64,000 nucleotides of DNA from Dechloromonas sp. TW-R-39-2. GTDB lineage: Bacteria; Pseudomonadota; Gammaproteobacteria; Burkholderiales; Rhodocyclaceae. The stretch's first letter is position 1; every line of letters starts with the position of its first letter. The translations under genes and the position numbers were made by a program. The notes below the pieces were generated by a model. The model was not told the origin of the DNA and did not search any database. It was given only the letters and a program-made list of their open reading frames with translations. The DNA is taken from positions 1,147,001 to 1,211,000 of the forward strand of contig NZ_CP045202.1 in assembly GCF_016864195.1 (NCBI RefSeq), read 5' to 3'. Positions 18,381-25,814 of this stretch are shown here, piece by piece.

Positions 18381-19366
18381 CAGGCTTGGGCCGGGATGTC
18401 GCCGCAGGTGTCGCAGCGATGGATTTCGATGGTCGCATGCACAATTTCTTCGTGGATGGCGAGTTGCTGGCGGATATCCAGCGCCTGCAAGGTGGTGTCG
18501 TGGGTCAACACGCTGAGCGCGCAGGCATAAGCGCCGTTGCCGACGCGCCAGACGTGCAGGTCGGTCAGTTCGGTCTGGCCGGCAGCCGGCAGGCTGGCGA
18601 TCACTTCGCGGATTTCCTCGACGACCGGGTGGTCCATCTCGCGGTCGAGCAGCACGCGGCCGGACTGGAGCAGCAGGTTTTTGGCCCACAGCGCCACCAG
18701 CACGGCACCGACCAGGCCCATCGCCGGATCGAGCCAGTCCCAGCCGTAGAACCAGCCGCCGAGCAGGGCGACGATGGCCAGCACCGAGGTGGCTGCGTCA
18801 GTGATGACGTGGATGTAGGCGGCCTTGAGGTTAAGGTCTTCGTGATGGTGGTGGTCGTGTGCGTGATCATGGCCGTGGTGATGATCGTGGCCATGTCCAT
18901 GATCGTGATGCTCGTGCGAATGGCCGAGAATCAGCGCGCAGGCGAGGTTGACCGCGAGACCGAGCACGGCGACGGCAATCGCCTCGGGGTAGTGAATGGT
19001 TTGCGGCGACCACAGGCGTTCGAGCGAGCCGGCCACCATCAGGCCGGCCACGCCGAGCAGGGCGATGGCGCTGGTGTAGCTGGCCAGAATTTCGATTTTC
19101 CAGGTGCCGAAGGCGAAGCTCGGGTCGTTGGCGTACTTGCGCGCCGCGCCGTAGGCGAAGGCGGCCAGGCCGATGGCCAGCGCGTGCGAGCTCATGTGCC
19201 AGCCGTCGGCCAGCAGGGCCATCGAGTTGAACCACCAGCCGGCGACGATTTCGAGCAGCATCGTGGCGATGGTGATCCACATCACGAGGCGCGTGCTGCG
19301 TTCAGCCGCAGCGTTGCCCTGGCTGAATTGATGGTCGTGCAGCCAGCGGGAAAGATCGTGTTTCAT
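18380..19366 (-). CDS. dmeF: CDF-family Co2+/Ni2+ exporter, DmeF-like
   Basis: 328 aa cation diffusion facilitator with six TM helices. DGWHMSSHALAIGLAAF in TM2 (His/His in place of the His/Asp pair of zinc CDFs) and PSFAFGTWKIEIL are hallmarks of the DmeF branch. A very His-rich cytoplasmic loop (about 150-180, with more than 15 His among alternating His/Asp/Gly) lies between TM4 and TM5, and a C-terminal metal domain ends with CDTCGD. ATG 19366 overlaps the aldolase stop (ATGA). The N-terminal HDHQF motif is also DmeF-like. Location in a nucleoside-salvage operon is odd. Specificity is inferred from motifs. Confidence 0.82.
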   Translation of the reverse strand: MKHDLSRWLHDHQFSQGNAAAERSTRLVMWITIATMLLEIVAGWWFNSMALLADGWHMSSHALAIGLAAFAYGAARKYANDPSFAFGTWKIEILASYTSAIALLGVAGLMVAGSLERLWSPQTIHYPEAIAVAVLGLAVNLACALILGHSHEHHDHGHGHDHHHGHDHAHDHHHHEDLNLKAAYIHVITDAATSVLAIVALLGGWFYGWDWLDPAMGLVGAVLVALWAKNLLLQSGRVLLDREMDHPVVEEIREVIASLPAAGQTELTDLHVWRVGNGAYACALSVLTHDTTLQALDIRQQLAIHEEIVHATIEIHRCDTCGDIPAQA

Positions 19367-19992
19367 TGTTGTCCGTAAGTGGCGAATTGTTGCAGCACGG
19401 CGTTCATTTCGTCGCCGGACAAAAGGATAGGCTGGCCGAGCTGGCAGGCGCGCCAGTATTGTTCGCAAAGCTCTTCGAGTTCACCGGCCAGCGCCAGGGC
19501 TTCGTCGAGATCGCGACCGGCGACGAGCAGGCCGTGATTGGCCAGCAGGCAGGCTTTGCGTTGCTGCATCGCGGCCAGTGCTGCGGTCGACAGGGCTTCC
19601 GAACCGAAAATGGCGTAATCGGCGCAGCGGATGGTGTCGCCGCCGAAGCGGGCGATCATGTAATGGAAGGGCGGAATGTCGGCGCGCAGACAGGCCAGGC
19701 TGACGGCAAACGGCGAATGGGCGTGCAGCACGGCGCCGATTTCCGGGCGCGTGGCGTAGAGGTCGCGGTGAAAGCGCCATTCGGAAGAGGGCTTGCGCCG
19801 GCCTTGATGCGAACCGTCGAGCGCCATCAGTGGAATGTCGTCGGCGAGCAGTTGCTCGTAGCGCATGCCGGTTGGCGTGATGTAAAAACCGTCGCCGCTG
19901 CGCACGCTGACATTGCCGGATGTGCCGCGATTCAGCCCGGCCGGACCCATCGCGCAGGCGGTAGCGATCAGTTGCTGGCGCGGGTCAGACAC
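19363..19992 (-). CDS. ald2: Class II aldolase, FucA/Ald2 type (5-deoxy- or methylthio-ribulose-1-P aldolase)
   Basis: 209 aa. It matches L-fuculose-1-phosphate aldolase along its length: GLNRGTSGNVSVR, ITPTGMRYEQL, KPSSEWRFH, the zinc ligands HAHS (about residues 90-93) and the second His in ANHGLLV, and the catalytic Glu in the SEWRFH segment. It is a better match to FucA/Ald2 than to the dehydratase MtnB. Beside mtnA this predicts cleavage of 5-deoxyribulose-1-P or 5-methylthioribulose-1-P to DHAP and an aldehyde (the DHAP shunt described in Rhodospirillum and E. coli). GTG 19992 is preferred over TTG 20016: it has GGAAG upstream and overlaps the mtnA stop. No fucose genes are nearby. Confidence 0.8.
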   Translation of the reverse strand: MSDPRQQLIATACAMGPAGLNRGTSGNVSVRSGDGFYITPTGMRYEQLLADDIPLMALDGSHQGRRKPSSEWRFHRDLYATRPEIGAVLHAHSPFAVSLACLRADIPPFHYMIARFGGDTIRCADYAIFGSEALSTAALAAMQQRKACLLANHGLLVAGRDLDEALALAGELEELCEQYWRACQLGQPILLSGDEMNAVLQQFATYGQQ

Positions 19993-21073
19993 CGGCTTCT
20001 TCCGGGTAGAGCGCAAGCAGTCCGGCCTGGCTGGCCGGGCAGACGCCGCGTTCGGTGATGATCGCCTTGACCAGCCAGTTGGGCGTCACGTCGAAGGCCG
20101 GGTTGGCGACATCTTCGCCGGCCGGCAATTGCCGCAGGGCGGCGGGCTGGCCGTGTTGGTCCAGGCCGTGGACCAGGCGGAATTCGTCGCCGTCGCGCTC
20201 TTCGATCGGGATATCGGCCCCGTCGGCACAGGCAAAATCGAGCGTCGAGCGCGGCGCAGCAACGTAGAAGGGAATGCCGTTGTCGGCGCAGGCGAGGGCT
20301 TTCAGATAAGTGCCGACCTTGTTGGCCACGTCGCCGTTGGCGGCGATACGGTCGGCGCCGACGATCACCGCGTCGACCTTGCCGCTGCGCATCAGCAAGC
20401 CGGCGGCGTTATCGGCAATCAGCGTGTGCGGTACGCCGTGTTGTTCCAGTTCCCAGGCGGTGAGCAGCCCCTGGTTGCGCGGCCGGGTTTCCGAGACCCA
20501 GACATGCACCGGCACCCCGGCATCGTGCGCGGCGTAGACCGGTGACAGGGCTGTGCCCCAATCGACGGTCGCCAGCCAGCCGGCGTTGCAATGCGTCATG
20601 ATGTTCAGCGTTTGGCCGTCGGCGACGATCAAGTCGTTCCACAGCTTCAGGCCGTGCTGGCCGATGGCCGCATTCTGGGCGACATCTTCCTCGGCGATCG
20701 CCTCGGCTTCGGCCCAGGCTGCAGCGCAACGCAACTCGGGCGGGATGGTTTGCAGCACTTTTTCCATGCGCGCCAGCGCCCAGTGCAGATTGACCGCCGT
20801 AGGCCGGGTCGACCGCAGCAGGGCTGCTGCTTCGGCCAGATGGGCATCGTCGGCTGCGGTGCCGAGCGCAATGGCCAGCCCGTAAGCCGCGGTTGCGCCG
20901 ATCAGCGGCGCACCGCGTACCTGCATGGCGCGAATGGCGTGTGCCGCCTCGGCCAGCGTCGTGACGCGAATCCAGTGCAGCGCATGCGGCAGCCGCGTCT
21001 GGTCGATGATGTCGATGACGCGCTGTTCGGGATGGGCGCGCAGGGTGCGGGTCGGAATACCGTTGATGTTCAT
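19985..21073 (-). CDS. mtnA: S-methyl-5-thioribose-1-phosphate isomerase
   Basis: 362 aa. It isomerises methylthioribose-1-P (and 5-deoxyribose-1-P) to the ribulose form. Catalytic Cys is in MTHCNAGWLA and catalytic Asp in VGADRIAANGDV, with MQVRGAPLIGATAAYG near residue 50, all typical of MtnA. The gene is first in a four-gene minus-strand operon and its stop overlaps the aldolase start by 8 bases. A perfect 14 bp palindrome sits 22-35 bases upstream of the ATG. No mtnB, mtnC, mtnD or phosphorylase gene is in the window, so a full methionine salvage cycle is not evident here. Confidence 0.95.
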   Translation of the reverse strand: MNINGIPTRTLRAHPEQRVIDIIDQTRLPHALHWIRVTTLAEAAHAIRAMQVRGAPLIGATAAYGLAIALGTAADDAHLAEAAALLRSTRPTAVNLHWALARMEKVLQTIPPELRCAAAWAEAEAIAEEDVAQNAAIGQHGLKLWNDLIVADGQTLNIMTHCNAGWLATVDWGTALSPVYAAHDAGVPVHVWVSETRPRNQGLLTAWELEQHGVPHTLIADNAAGLLMRSGKVDAVIVGADRIAANGDVANKVGTYLKALACADNGIPFYVAAPRSTLDFACADGADIPIEERDGDEFRLVHGLDQHGQPAALRQLPAGEDVANPAFDVTPNWLVKAIITERGVCPASQAGLLALYPEEAGV

Positions 21074-21094
21074 GTTTGCCGTGGGATTGATTCA

Positions 21095-21108
21095 GGCGAA
21101 ATTTCGCC
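21095..21108. promoter_or_regulatory. Perfect 14 bp palindrome upstream of mtnA (candidate operator)
   Basis: GGCGAAATTTCGCC reads the same on both strands and lies 22-35 bases before the mtnA ATG. A minus-strand -10-like CAAAAT occurs at 21118-21123, which would put the start of transcription at about 21111 and the palindrome at roughly +3 to +16, a position where a repressor or a 5' UTR structure could act. The regulator is unknown. Confidence 0.45.
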
Positions 21109-21254
21109 ACAGCCGACATTTTGCCGGTCCCGGCCCGGCCTAGGAAGTGTTGCTTGCAATTTCACGCCATCGCTTCGCCGCTGGGGCGGGCCGAGACTTG
21201 TTGAATGACGCCGGATGCCGCAAGATTTGCCCCTTTCCGACCGTGGACCGCAGC

Positions 21255-22424
21255 ATGCAAACCTCTCTCCAGATCGACTCCCGTTTCCCGCAGATGGGCA
21301 CGACCATCTTTACCGTGATGAGCCGCATGGCAGCCGAGTGCGGCGCGGTCAACCTGTCGCAGGGCTTTCCCGACTTCCAGGCCGATCCGGCGCTGTTCGA
21401 CGCGGTGCACAAGCATATGTGCCAGGGCCGCAACCAGTACGCGCCGATGGCCGGCATGCCGGAACTGCGCCAGGCCATTTCGGACAAGGTCGCTGCGTTG
21501 TACGGTCCGCGTTACGACGTCGAGTCGGAAGTTACGGTGACGGCCGGGGCGACGCAGGCCCTTTTTACGGCGATTGCCGCCTTTGTCCGGCCGGGTGATG
21601 AGGTCATCGTCTTCGATCCGGTCTACGACAGCTACGTCCCGACGATTGAAACGGTCGGCGGCAAGGCGGTTTATGCCCGCCTGCAGTTTCCCGACTACAC
21701 GCCGGACTGGGCGCAGGTGGCACAACTGATCACGCCGAAGACGCGGATGATCGTACTCAATTCGCCGCACAACCCGACCGGCAGCCTGCTGACTGCGGTC
21801 GACCTCGACAAACTGGTCGAATTGCTGCGTGGCACGAATATCGTCGTGCTCTCCGACGAAGTTTACGAACACATCCTGTTCGATGGCGAAAAACACGCCA
21901 GCCTTTGCGCCCATCCCGAACTGGCCGAGCGCAGCATCATCGTTTCCAGCTTCGGCAAGACCTACCACATCACCGGCTGGAAAATCGGTTACGTCGTCAG
22001 CCCGGCCGAACTGATGGCCGAATTCCGCAAGGTGCATCAGTTCAACGTCTTCACGGTGCACACGCCGTCGCAACTGGGGTTGGCCGAGTACATGCAGGAT
22101 GCTTCGCGGCATCTCGGGCTGGCCGGCTTCTATCAGGAAAAGCGCGATTTCTTCCGCAATCTGCTGGCGGCAACGCCTTTCGAATTGCTGCCCTGTCGCG
22201 GCACGTATTTCCAGTTGGCGCGCTACAGCGCGATTTCCGATTTGCCCGACCGCGCCTTTGCCGAATGGATGACGCGGGAAGTCGGCGTTGCCGTGATCCC
22301 CGTCTCGGTTTTTCATGCCGACGGCCATGACGACCGCGTGGTTCGCTTTTGCTTCGCCAAGAAAGAGGAAACGCTGCTGGCCGCGGCCGAGCGCCTGTGT
22401 AAAGCATTTGTGAAGCCGCGTTAA
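21255..22424 (+). CDS. ybdL: PLP-dependent class I/II aminotransferase, methionine aminotransferase type
   Basis: 389 aa fold-type I aminotransferase close to E. coli YbdL and kynurenine/glutamine transaminases. Visible motifs: NLSQGFPDFQ (about 34-43), NSPHNPTGS (about 168-176), SDEVYEHILFDG (about 199-210) and the PLP Lys in SSFGKTYHITGWKIGY (about 233-248). YbdL-type enzymes prefer methionine and can make methionine from KMTB, the last step of methionine salvage. It is divergent from mtnA with 181 bases between them. A weak promoter is TTGTTG/CAAGAT (21198-21226, 17 bp spacing). ATG 21255 is chosen because family homology begins there. Confidence 0.85.
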   Translation: MQTSLQIDSRFPQMGTTIFTVMSRMAAECGAVNLSQGFPDFQADPALFDAVHKHMCQGRNQYAPMAGMPELRQAISDKVAALYGPRYDVESEVTVTAGATQALFTAIAAFVRPGDEVIVFDPVYDSYVPTIETVGGKAVYARLQFPDYTPDWAQVAQLITPKTRMIVLNSPHNPTGSLLTAVDLDKLVELLRGTNIVVLSDEVYEHILFDGEKHASLCAHPELAERSIIVSSFGKTYHITGWKIGYVVSPAELMAEFRKVHQFNVFTVHTPSQLGLAEYMQDASRHLGLAGFYQEKRDFFRNLLAATPFELLPCRGTYFQLARYSAISDLPDRAFAEWMTREVGVAVIPVSVFHADGHDDRVVRFCFAKKEETLLAAAERLCKAFVKPR

Positions 22425-22439
22425 ATTATGAATGGCGGC

Positions 22440-22469
22440 TTGACGCTGGCCGGGGCGGCCGAGAATAAT
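22440..22469 (+). promoter_or_regulatory. Probable mscL promoter
   Basis: TTGACG (22440-22445) and AATAAT (22464-22469) are spaced 18 bases apart, 35 bases upstream of the mscL ATG. AGAGGAAC at 22492-22499 gives a strong ribosome site. Confidence 0.45.
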
Positions 22470-22504
22470 CCCGCCATTACACAACATTCAACAGAGGAAC
22501 CGGT

Positions 22505-22933
22505 ATGAGCATGCTTCAGGAATTCAAGGAATTTGCAGTCAAGGGCAACGCCATGGACCTCGCCGTCGGCGTGATCATCGGCGGTGCTTTCGGTAAGATC
22601 GTCGACTCCATCGTCGGTGACCTGATCATGCCGCTGGTCAGCCGGGTGGTCGGCAAGCTGGACTTTTCCAATCTTTTCGTCGTGCTCGGCGACAATCCGA
22701 ACAACCTGACGGTGCTGGCCGAAATCAGGAAAGCCGGCATCCCGGTTTTTGCCTACGGTTCTTTCCTGACCATCCTGGTCAACTTCATCATCCTGGCTTT
22801 CATCATCTTCATCATGATCAAGCAGATGAACCGCCTGCGTACGCCGGCTGCTCCGGCTGCCGAACCGGCGCCGGCCCCGACGCCGGAAGACATCACGCTG
22901 CTGCGTGAAATCCGCGATGCGCTGAAAAAGTAA
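22505..22933 (+). CDS. mscL: Large-conductance mechanosensitive channel
   Basis: 142 aa inner-membrane channel that opens under hypo-osmotic shock. It has the N-terminal amphipathic helix [22 protein letters not shown]1 [20 protein letters not shown] with the gating glycines, a periplasmic loop (about 48-78), TM2 (about 78-102), and a C-terminal helical bundle ([14 protein letters not shown]) joined by an Ala/Pro linker. The length is standard for the family. A strong terminator follows and is shared with the convergent glnE. Confidence 0.97.
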   Translation: MSMLQEFKEFAVKGNAMDLAVGVIIGGAFGKIVDSIVGDLIMPLVSRVVGKLDFSNLFVVLGDNPNNLTVLAEIRKAGIPVFAYGSFLTILVNFIILAFIIFIMIKQMNRLRTPAAPAAEPAPAPTPEDITLLREIRDALKK

Positions 22934-22950
22934 GTTTTTCAGCCCGATTA

Positions 22951-22977
22951 AAAAGCCGCTTTCGAGCGGCTTTTTTA
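22951..22977. terminator. Bidirectional terminator between mscL and glnE
   Basis: Stem AAAGCCGCT/AGCGGCTTT closed by a TTCG tetraloop, with an A run on the left and T run on the right, so it can end transcripts from both convergent genes. Confidence 0.9.
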
Positions 22978-23003
22978 TTTCTGCAATTTCTGCTGCCGTC
23001 GGT

Positions 23004-25712
23004 TTATTCCCCGAAAACAGCCTTCCACAGCAGGTTGACCGCAGCGATGTGCTTTTCGATCGGCTCGCGCTCGATTCGGGCGGCTGGCGTGGCGCTCAGT
23101 CGCTTGGCGTGTTGCAGGCGGCGATACTCGCGATAGGCATTGCCCGCCGCGTCGGCTTGTCCGGCATCGATCAGGCCGAGTTCGGCGGCCATCCTGAGCA
23201 GGGCGATATTGCCGAGATTGCCGGTCAGGCTGGCGTGCTGGTGGGCGTGGCCGAGAATCAGGTACTGGACGATGAATTCGACATCGATGATGCCGCCGCT
23301 GTCGTGCTTCAGATCGAACTCGGTTTCGCTGTGCGAAGCGTGGGCATCGGCCATTTTCTGGCGCATGGCGATGACTTCGGCTTTGAGTACGGCCATGTCG
23401 CGCGGCTGGCGCAGGATTTCGGTGCGGATCGCCTCGAAGCGTGCGCCGACGGCCGGATCGCCGGCGCAGAAGCGGGCGCGGGTCAGCGCCTGGTGTTCCC
23501 AGACCCAGGCGTTTTTCAATTGATAGTCGCGGAAGGCGTCGACCGAGACAGCGAGCAGGCCGGAATCGCCGTTCGGGCGCAGGCGCAGGTCGGTTTCAAA
23601 CAGGATGCCGGCCGAGGTCTGGCTCGATAGCCACGAATTCAGGCGCTGGCCGAGGCGGGCGTAGTTTTCGTCGGCGTCCTGCGCATCGTCATCGAACAGG
23701 TAAACCATGTCGAGGTCGGAGGCGTAGCCGAGTTCCTTGCCGCCCATCTTGCCGTAGCCGATGACGGCGAATTTCGGCACGTCGCAATGGCGTTTCTTGA
23801 TTGTGCTCCAGCACAGTGGCAGGGTTTCCTGGACCAGTGTGTCGGCCAGTTCGGTCAGGTGGTCGGAGAGATGTTCGATGCTTTGCAGCCCGGCCAGATC
23901 CTGGGCGAGTAGCCGGAAAACCTGGGCGTGATGCACTTCGCGCAGGATATCCATCTCGCGTTCGGTGTCGCCGGCATGGTCAGCCAGCGTGCGGCGCAAC
24001 GATTCGCGGAAGCCGGCCCAGTCGGTGGCAATTTCGTAAAGCCGGGGGTCGAGCAGTTCGTCGAGCAGCAGCGGGTAGCGGTTGAGATATTCGGTCGCCC
24101 AGCTGGAGGCGCAGATCATGTCGGCGACGCGGCGCAGGGCCATCGGGTACTGCTGCAGCAGCGCCAGGTAGGCACCGCGCCGGGCGATGCCTTCGAGGAA
24201 ATTGAGGCCGCGAACCAGTGTCGTATCGGGGTCGCTGGTTGCGCCGGCCGCTTCGATCAGGCGCGGGCCGACGGCGTCGATCCGTGAGCGATTGGTGCTC
24301 GGCAATTGTTGGTAGCGGCTCGAGTCGCGCAGTTCGGCAAGCCGGGCGATGGCATCTTTCGGCCGGCGGAAGCCGAGATTGCCGAAAGCTTCGATCGCCG
24401 TGTCTTCGTCGAGTTGGCTCATCCACAAGCCGGTCAGCGGGTGTTCACCGGCTTCCGGGTCGGAAAAAACGGCTTCGAAATGCTTGCTGACCTTGTTGCG
24501 GTGGGCGTTCAGCTCGGCCAGCATGCTCGCCCAGTCCGCGAAATTCATGCTCTGCGCGACGCTGGCCTGGCCGGCCGGATCGGTCGGCAGCATGTGCGTC
24601 TGCTTGTCTTCGACGTATTGCAGGCGATGTTCGAGGCGACGCAGGAAAACATAGGCTTCGCGCAGCTCGATTTCAGTTTCAGCCGGGAGAAGCTTGCGGT
24701 CGACGAGCAATTTGAGCACGGAAAGCGTCGGGCGGATTTGCAGGCCGGGATCGCGTCCGCCGCGAATCAGCTGGAAGACCTGGGCCATGAATTCGATTTC
24801 GCGAATGCCGCCCGGGCCGAGCTTGACGTGGTCGGCCATGTCCTTGCGCGCCACTTCGCGGCGAATCTGGGCGTGCAGGTCGCGCATGGCGTTGATCGCG
24901 CCGAAATCGAGGTATTTGCGGAAGACGAAGGGGCGGGAAATGCGGCGTAGCGCCGCCATCCATTCGCCGAGCGCCGCACCGTCGGCATTCGGGCCGGCGT
25001 TCATGACGCGCGACTTGATCCAGGCGTAGCGTTCCCACTCGCGGCCCTGGGTGATGAAATAGTTCTCCAGCGCATCGAGCGAGCAGACCAGCGGACCGGA
25101 GTCGCCATTCGGGCGCAGGCGCATGTCGACGCGGAACACCTGGCCGTTCGCTGTCAATTCGCCGAGTGCGGCAATCACCCGCTTGCCGAGACGGGTGAAG
25201 AAATCGTAGTTCTCGATGCTCTTCGGGCCGGCGGTGTCGCCTTCTTCCGGGTAGATGAAGATGTAATCGACGTCGGACGAGACATTCAGCTCGCGCCCGC
25301 CCAGCTTGCCCATGCCGATGATCAGCAGGCGCTGCGGCTGGCCGGCCTTGTCGAGTGGTTCGCCGTAGGTGGCGACGAGCTGGCGGTGGTAATGGTCGAG
25401 CGCGAAGTTGGTCGTCACGTCGGCCAGCATGGTCATGCTTTCGACAATTTCACCGAGCGGTGCCAGGCCGCACAGGTCGCGCAGCGCAATGTGACACATG
25501 GCGCGATGGCGCAGTCGGCGCAGTGCCGCCTTGACTGCATCGTCATCGGCGAAATCCTGCTTGAGCGGCGCCAGCAGCAGGTCTTCGGAGAGTGGGGCAA
25601 GCCAGGTGGCAGCCAGTTCCGGAATCAGGCCGGGGTTCGCCTGAAGCTGATTGGCCAGGTAACGGCTGTGAGCCAGGGCGGCTTGCCAGCGTGGGTCGAG
25701 TGTGTTGTCCAT
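23004..25712 (-). CDS. glnE: Bifunctional glutamine synthetase adenylyltransferase/deadenylylase
   Basis: 902 aa, a little shorter than the E. coli enzyme (946). Two nucleotidyltransferase domains are clear: IGMGKLGGRELNVSSDVDYI (about 151-170) and IGYGKMGGKELGYASDLDM (about 649-667), each with the GG/SD/D catalytic pattern, and a helical C-terminus. The N-terminal half removes, and the C-terminal half adds, AMP on glutamine synthetase under control of PII. It is divergent from yhdP. No glnA or glnB lies in the window. Confidence 0.97.
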   Translation of the reverse strand: MDNTLDPRWQAALAHSRYLANQLQANPGLIPELAATWLAPLSEDLLLAPLKQDFADDDAVKAALRRLRHRAMCHIALRDLCGLAPLGEIVESMTMLADVTTNFALDHYHRQLVATYGEPLDKAGQPQRLLIIGMGKLGGRELNVSSDVDYIFIYPEEGDTAGPKSIENYDFFTRLGKRVIAALGELTANGQVFRVDMRLRPNGDSGPLVCSLDALENYFITQGREWERYAWIKSRVMNAGPNADGAALGEWMAALRRISRPFVFRKYLDFGAINAMRDLHAQIRREVARKDMADHVKLGPGGIREIEFMAQVFQLIRGGRDPGLQIRPTLSVLKLLVDRKLLPAETEIELREAYVFLRRLEHRLQYVEDKQTHMLPTDPAGQASVAQSMNFADWASMLAELNAHRNKVSKHFEAVFSDPEAGEHPLTGLWMSQLDEDTAIEAFGNLGFRRPKDAIARLAELRDSSRYQQLPSTNRSRIDAVGPRLIEAAGATSDPDTTLVRGLNFLEGIARRGAYLALLQQYPMALRRVADMICASSWATEYLNRYPLLLDELLDPRLYEIATDWAGFRESLRRTLADHAGDTEREMDILREVHHAQVFRLLAQDLAGLQSIEHLSDHLTELADTLVQETLPLCWSTIKKRHCDVPKFAVIGYGKMGGKELGYASDLDMVYLFDDDAQDADENYARLGQRLNSWLSSQTSAGILFETDLRLRPNGDSGLLAVSVDAFRDYQLKNAWVWEHQALTRARFCAGDPAVGARFEAIRTEILRQPRDMAVLKAEVIAMRQKMADAHASHSETEFDLKHDSGGIIDVEFIVQYLILGHAHQHASLTGNLGNIALLRMAAELGLIDAGQADAAGNAYREYRRLQHAKRLSATPAARIEREPIEKHIAAVNLLWKAVFGE

Positions 25713-25744
25713 GATTGCTCAATCGGCAGGTCGGCCGAAAAGGA

Positions 25745-25750
25745 TAGAAT
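25745..25750 (+). promoter_or_regulatory. Candidate -10 box for yhdP
   Basis: TAGAAT followed by GCGGG, the local style of -10 seen before several genes in this window. No good -35 is visible. It lies 64 bases before the GTG start of yhdP in the 102 base divergent region with glnE. Confidence 0.35.
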
Positions 25751-25814
25751 GCGGGTTTTACCGAATTTTTGATTGTAGTGATCTATTACCCATTCTGGCA
25801 AAACGGTTTGACGC

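Noticed and set aside
18381..18689. N-terminal extension of the RlmN-like protein
   Set aside because: The added 103 residues are Arg/Pro-rich and antisense-like, overlapping the exporter gene in another frame. The short start is coupled by TGATG.
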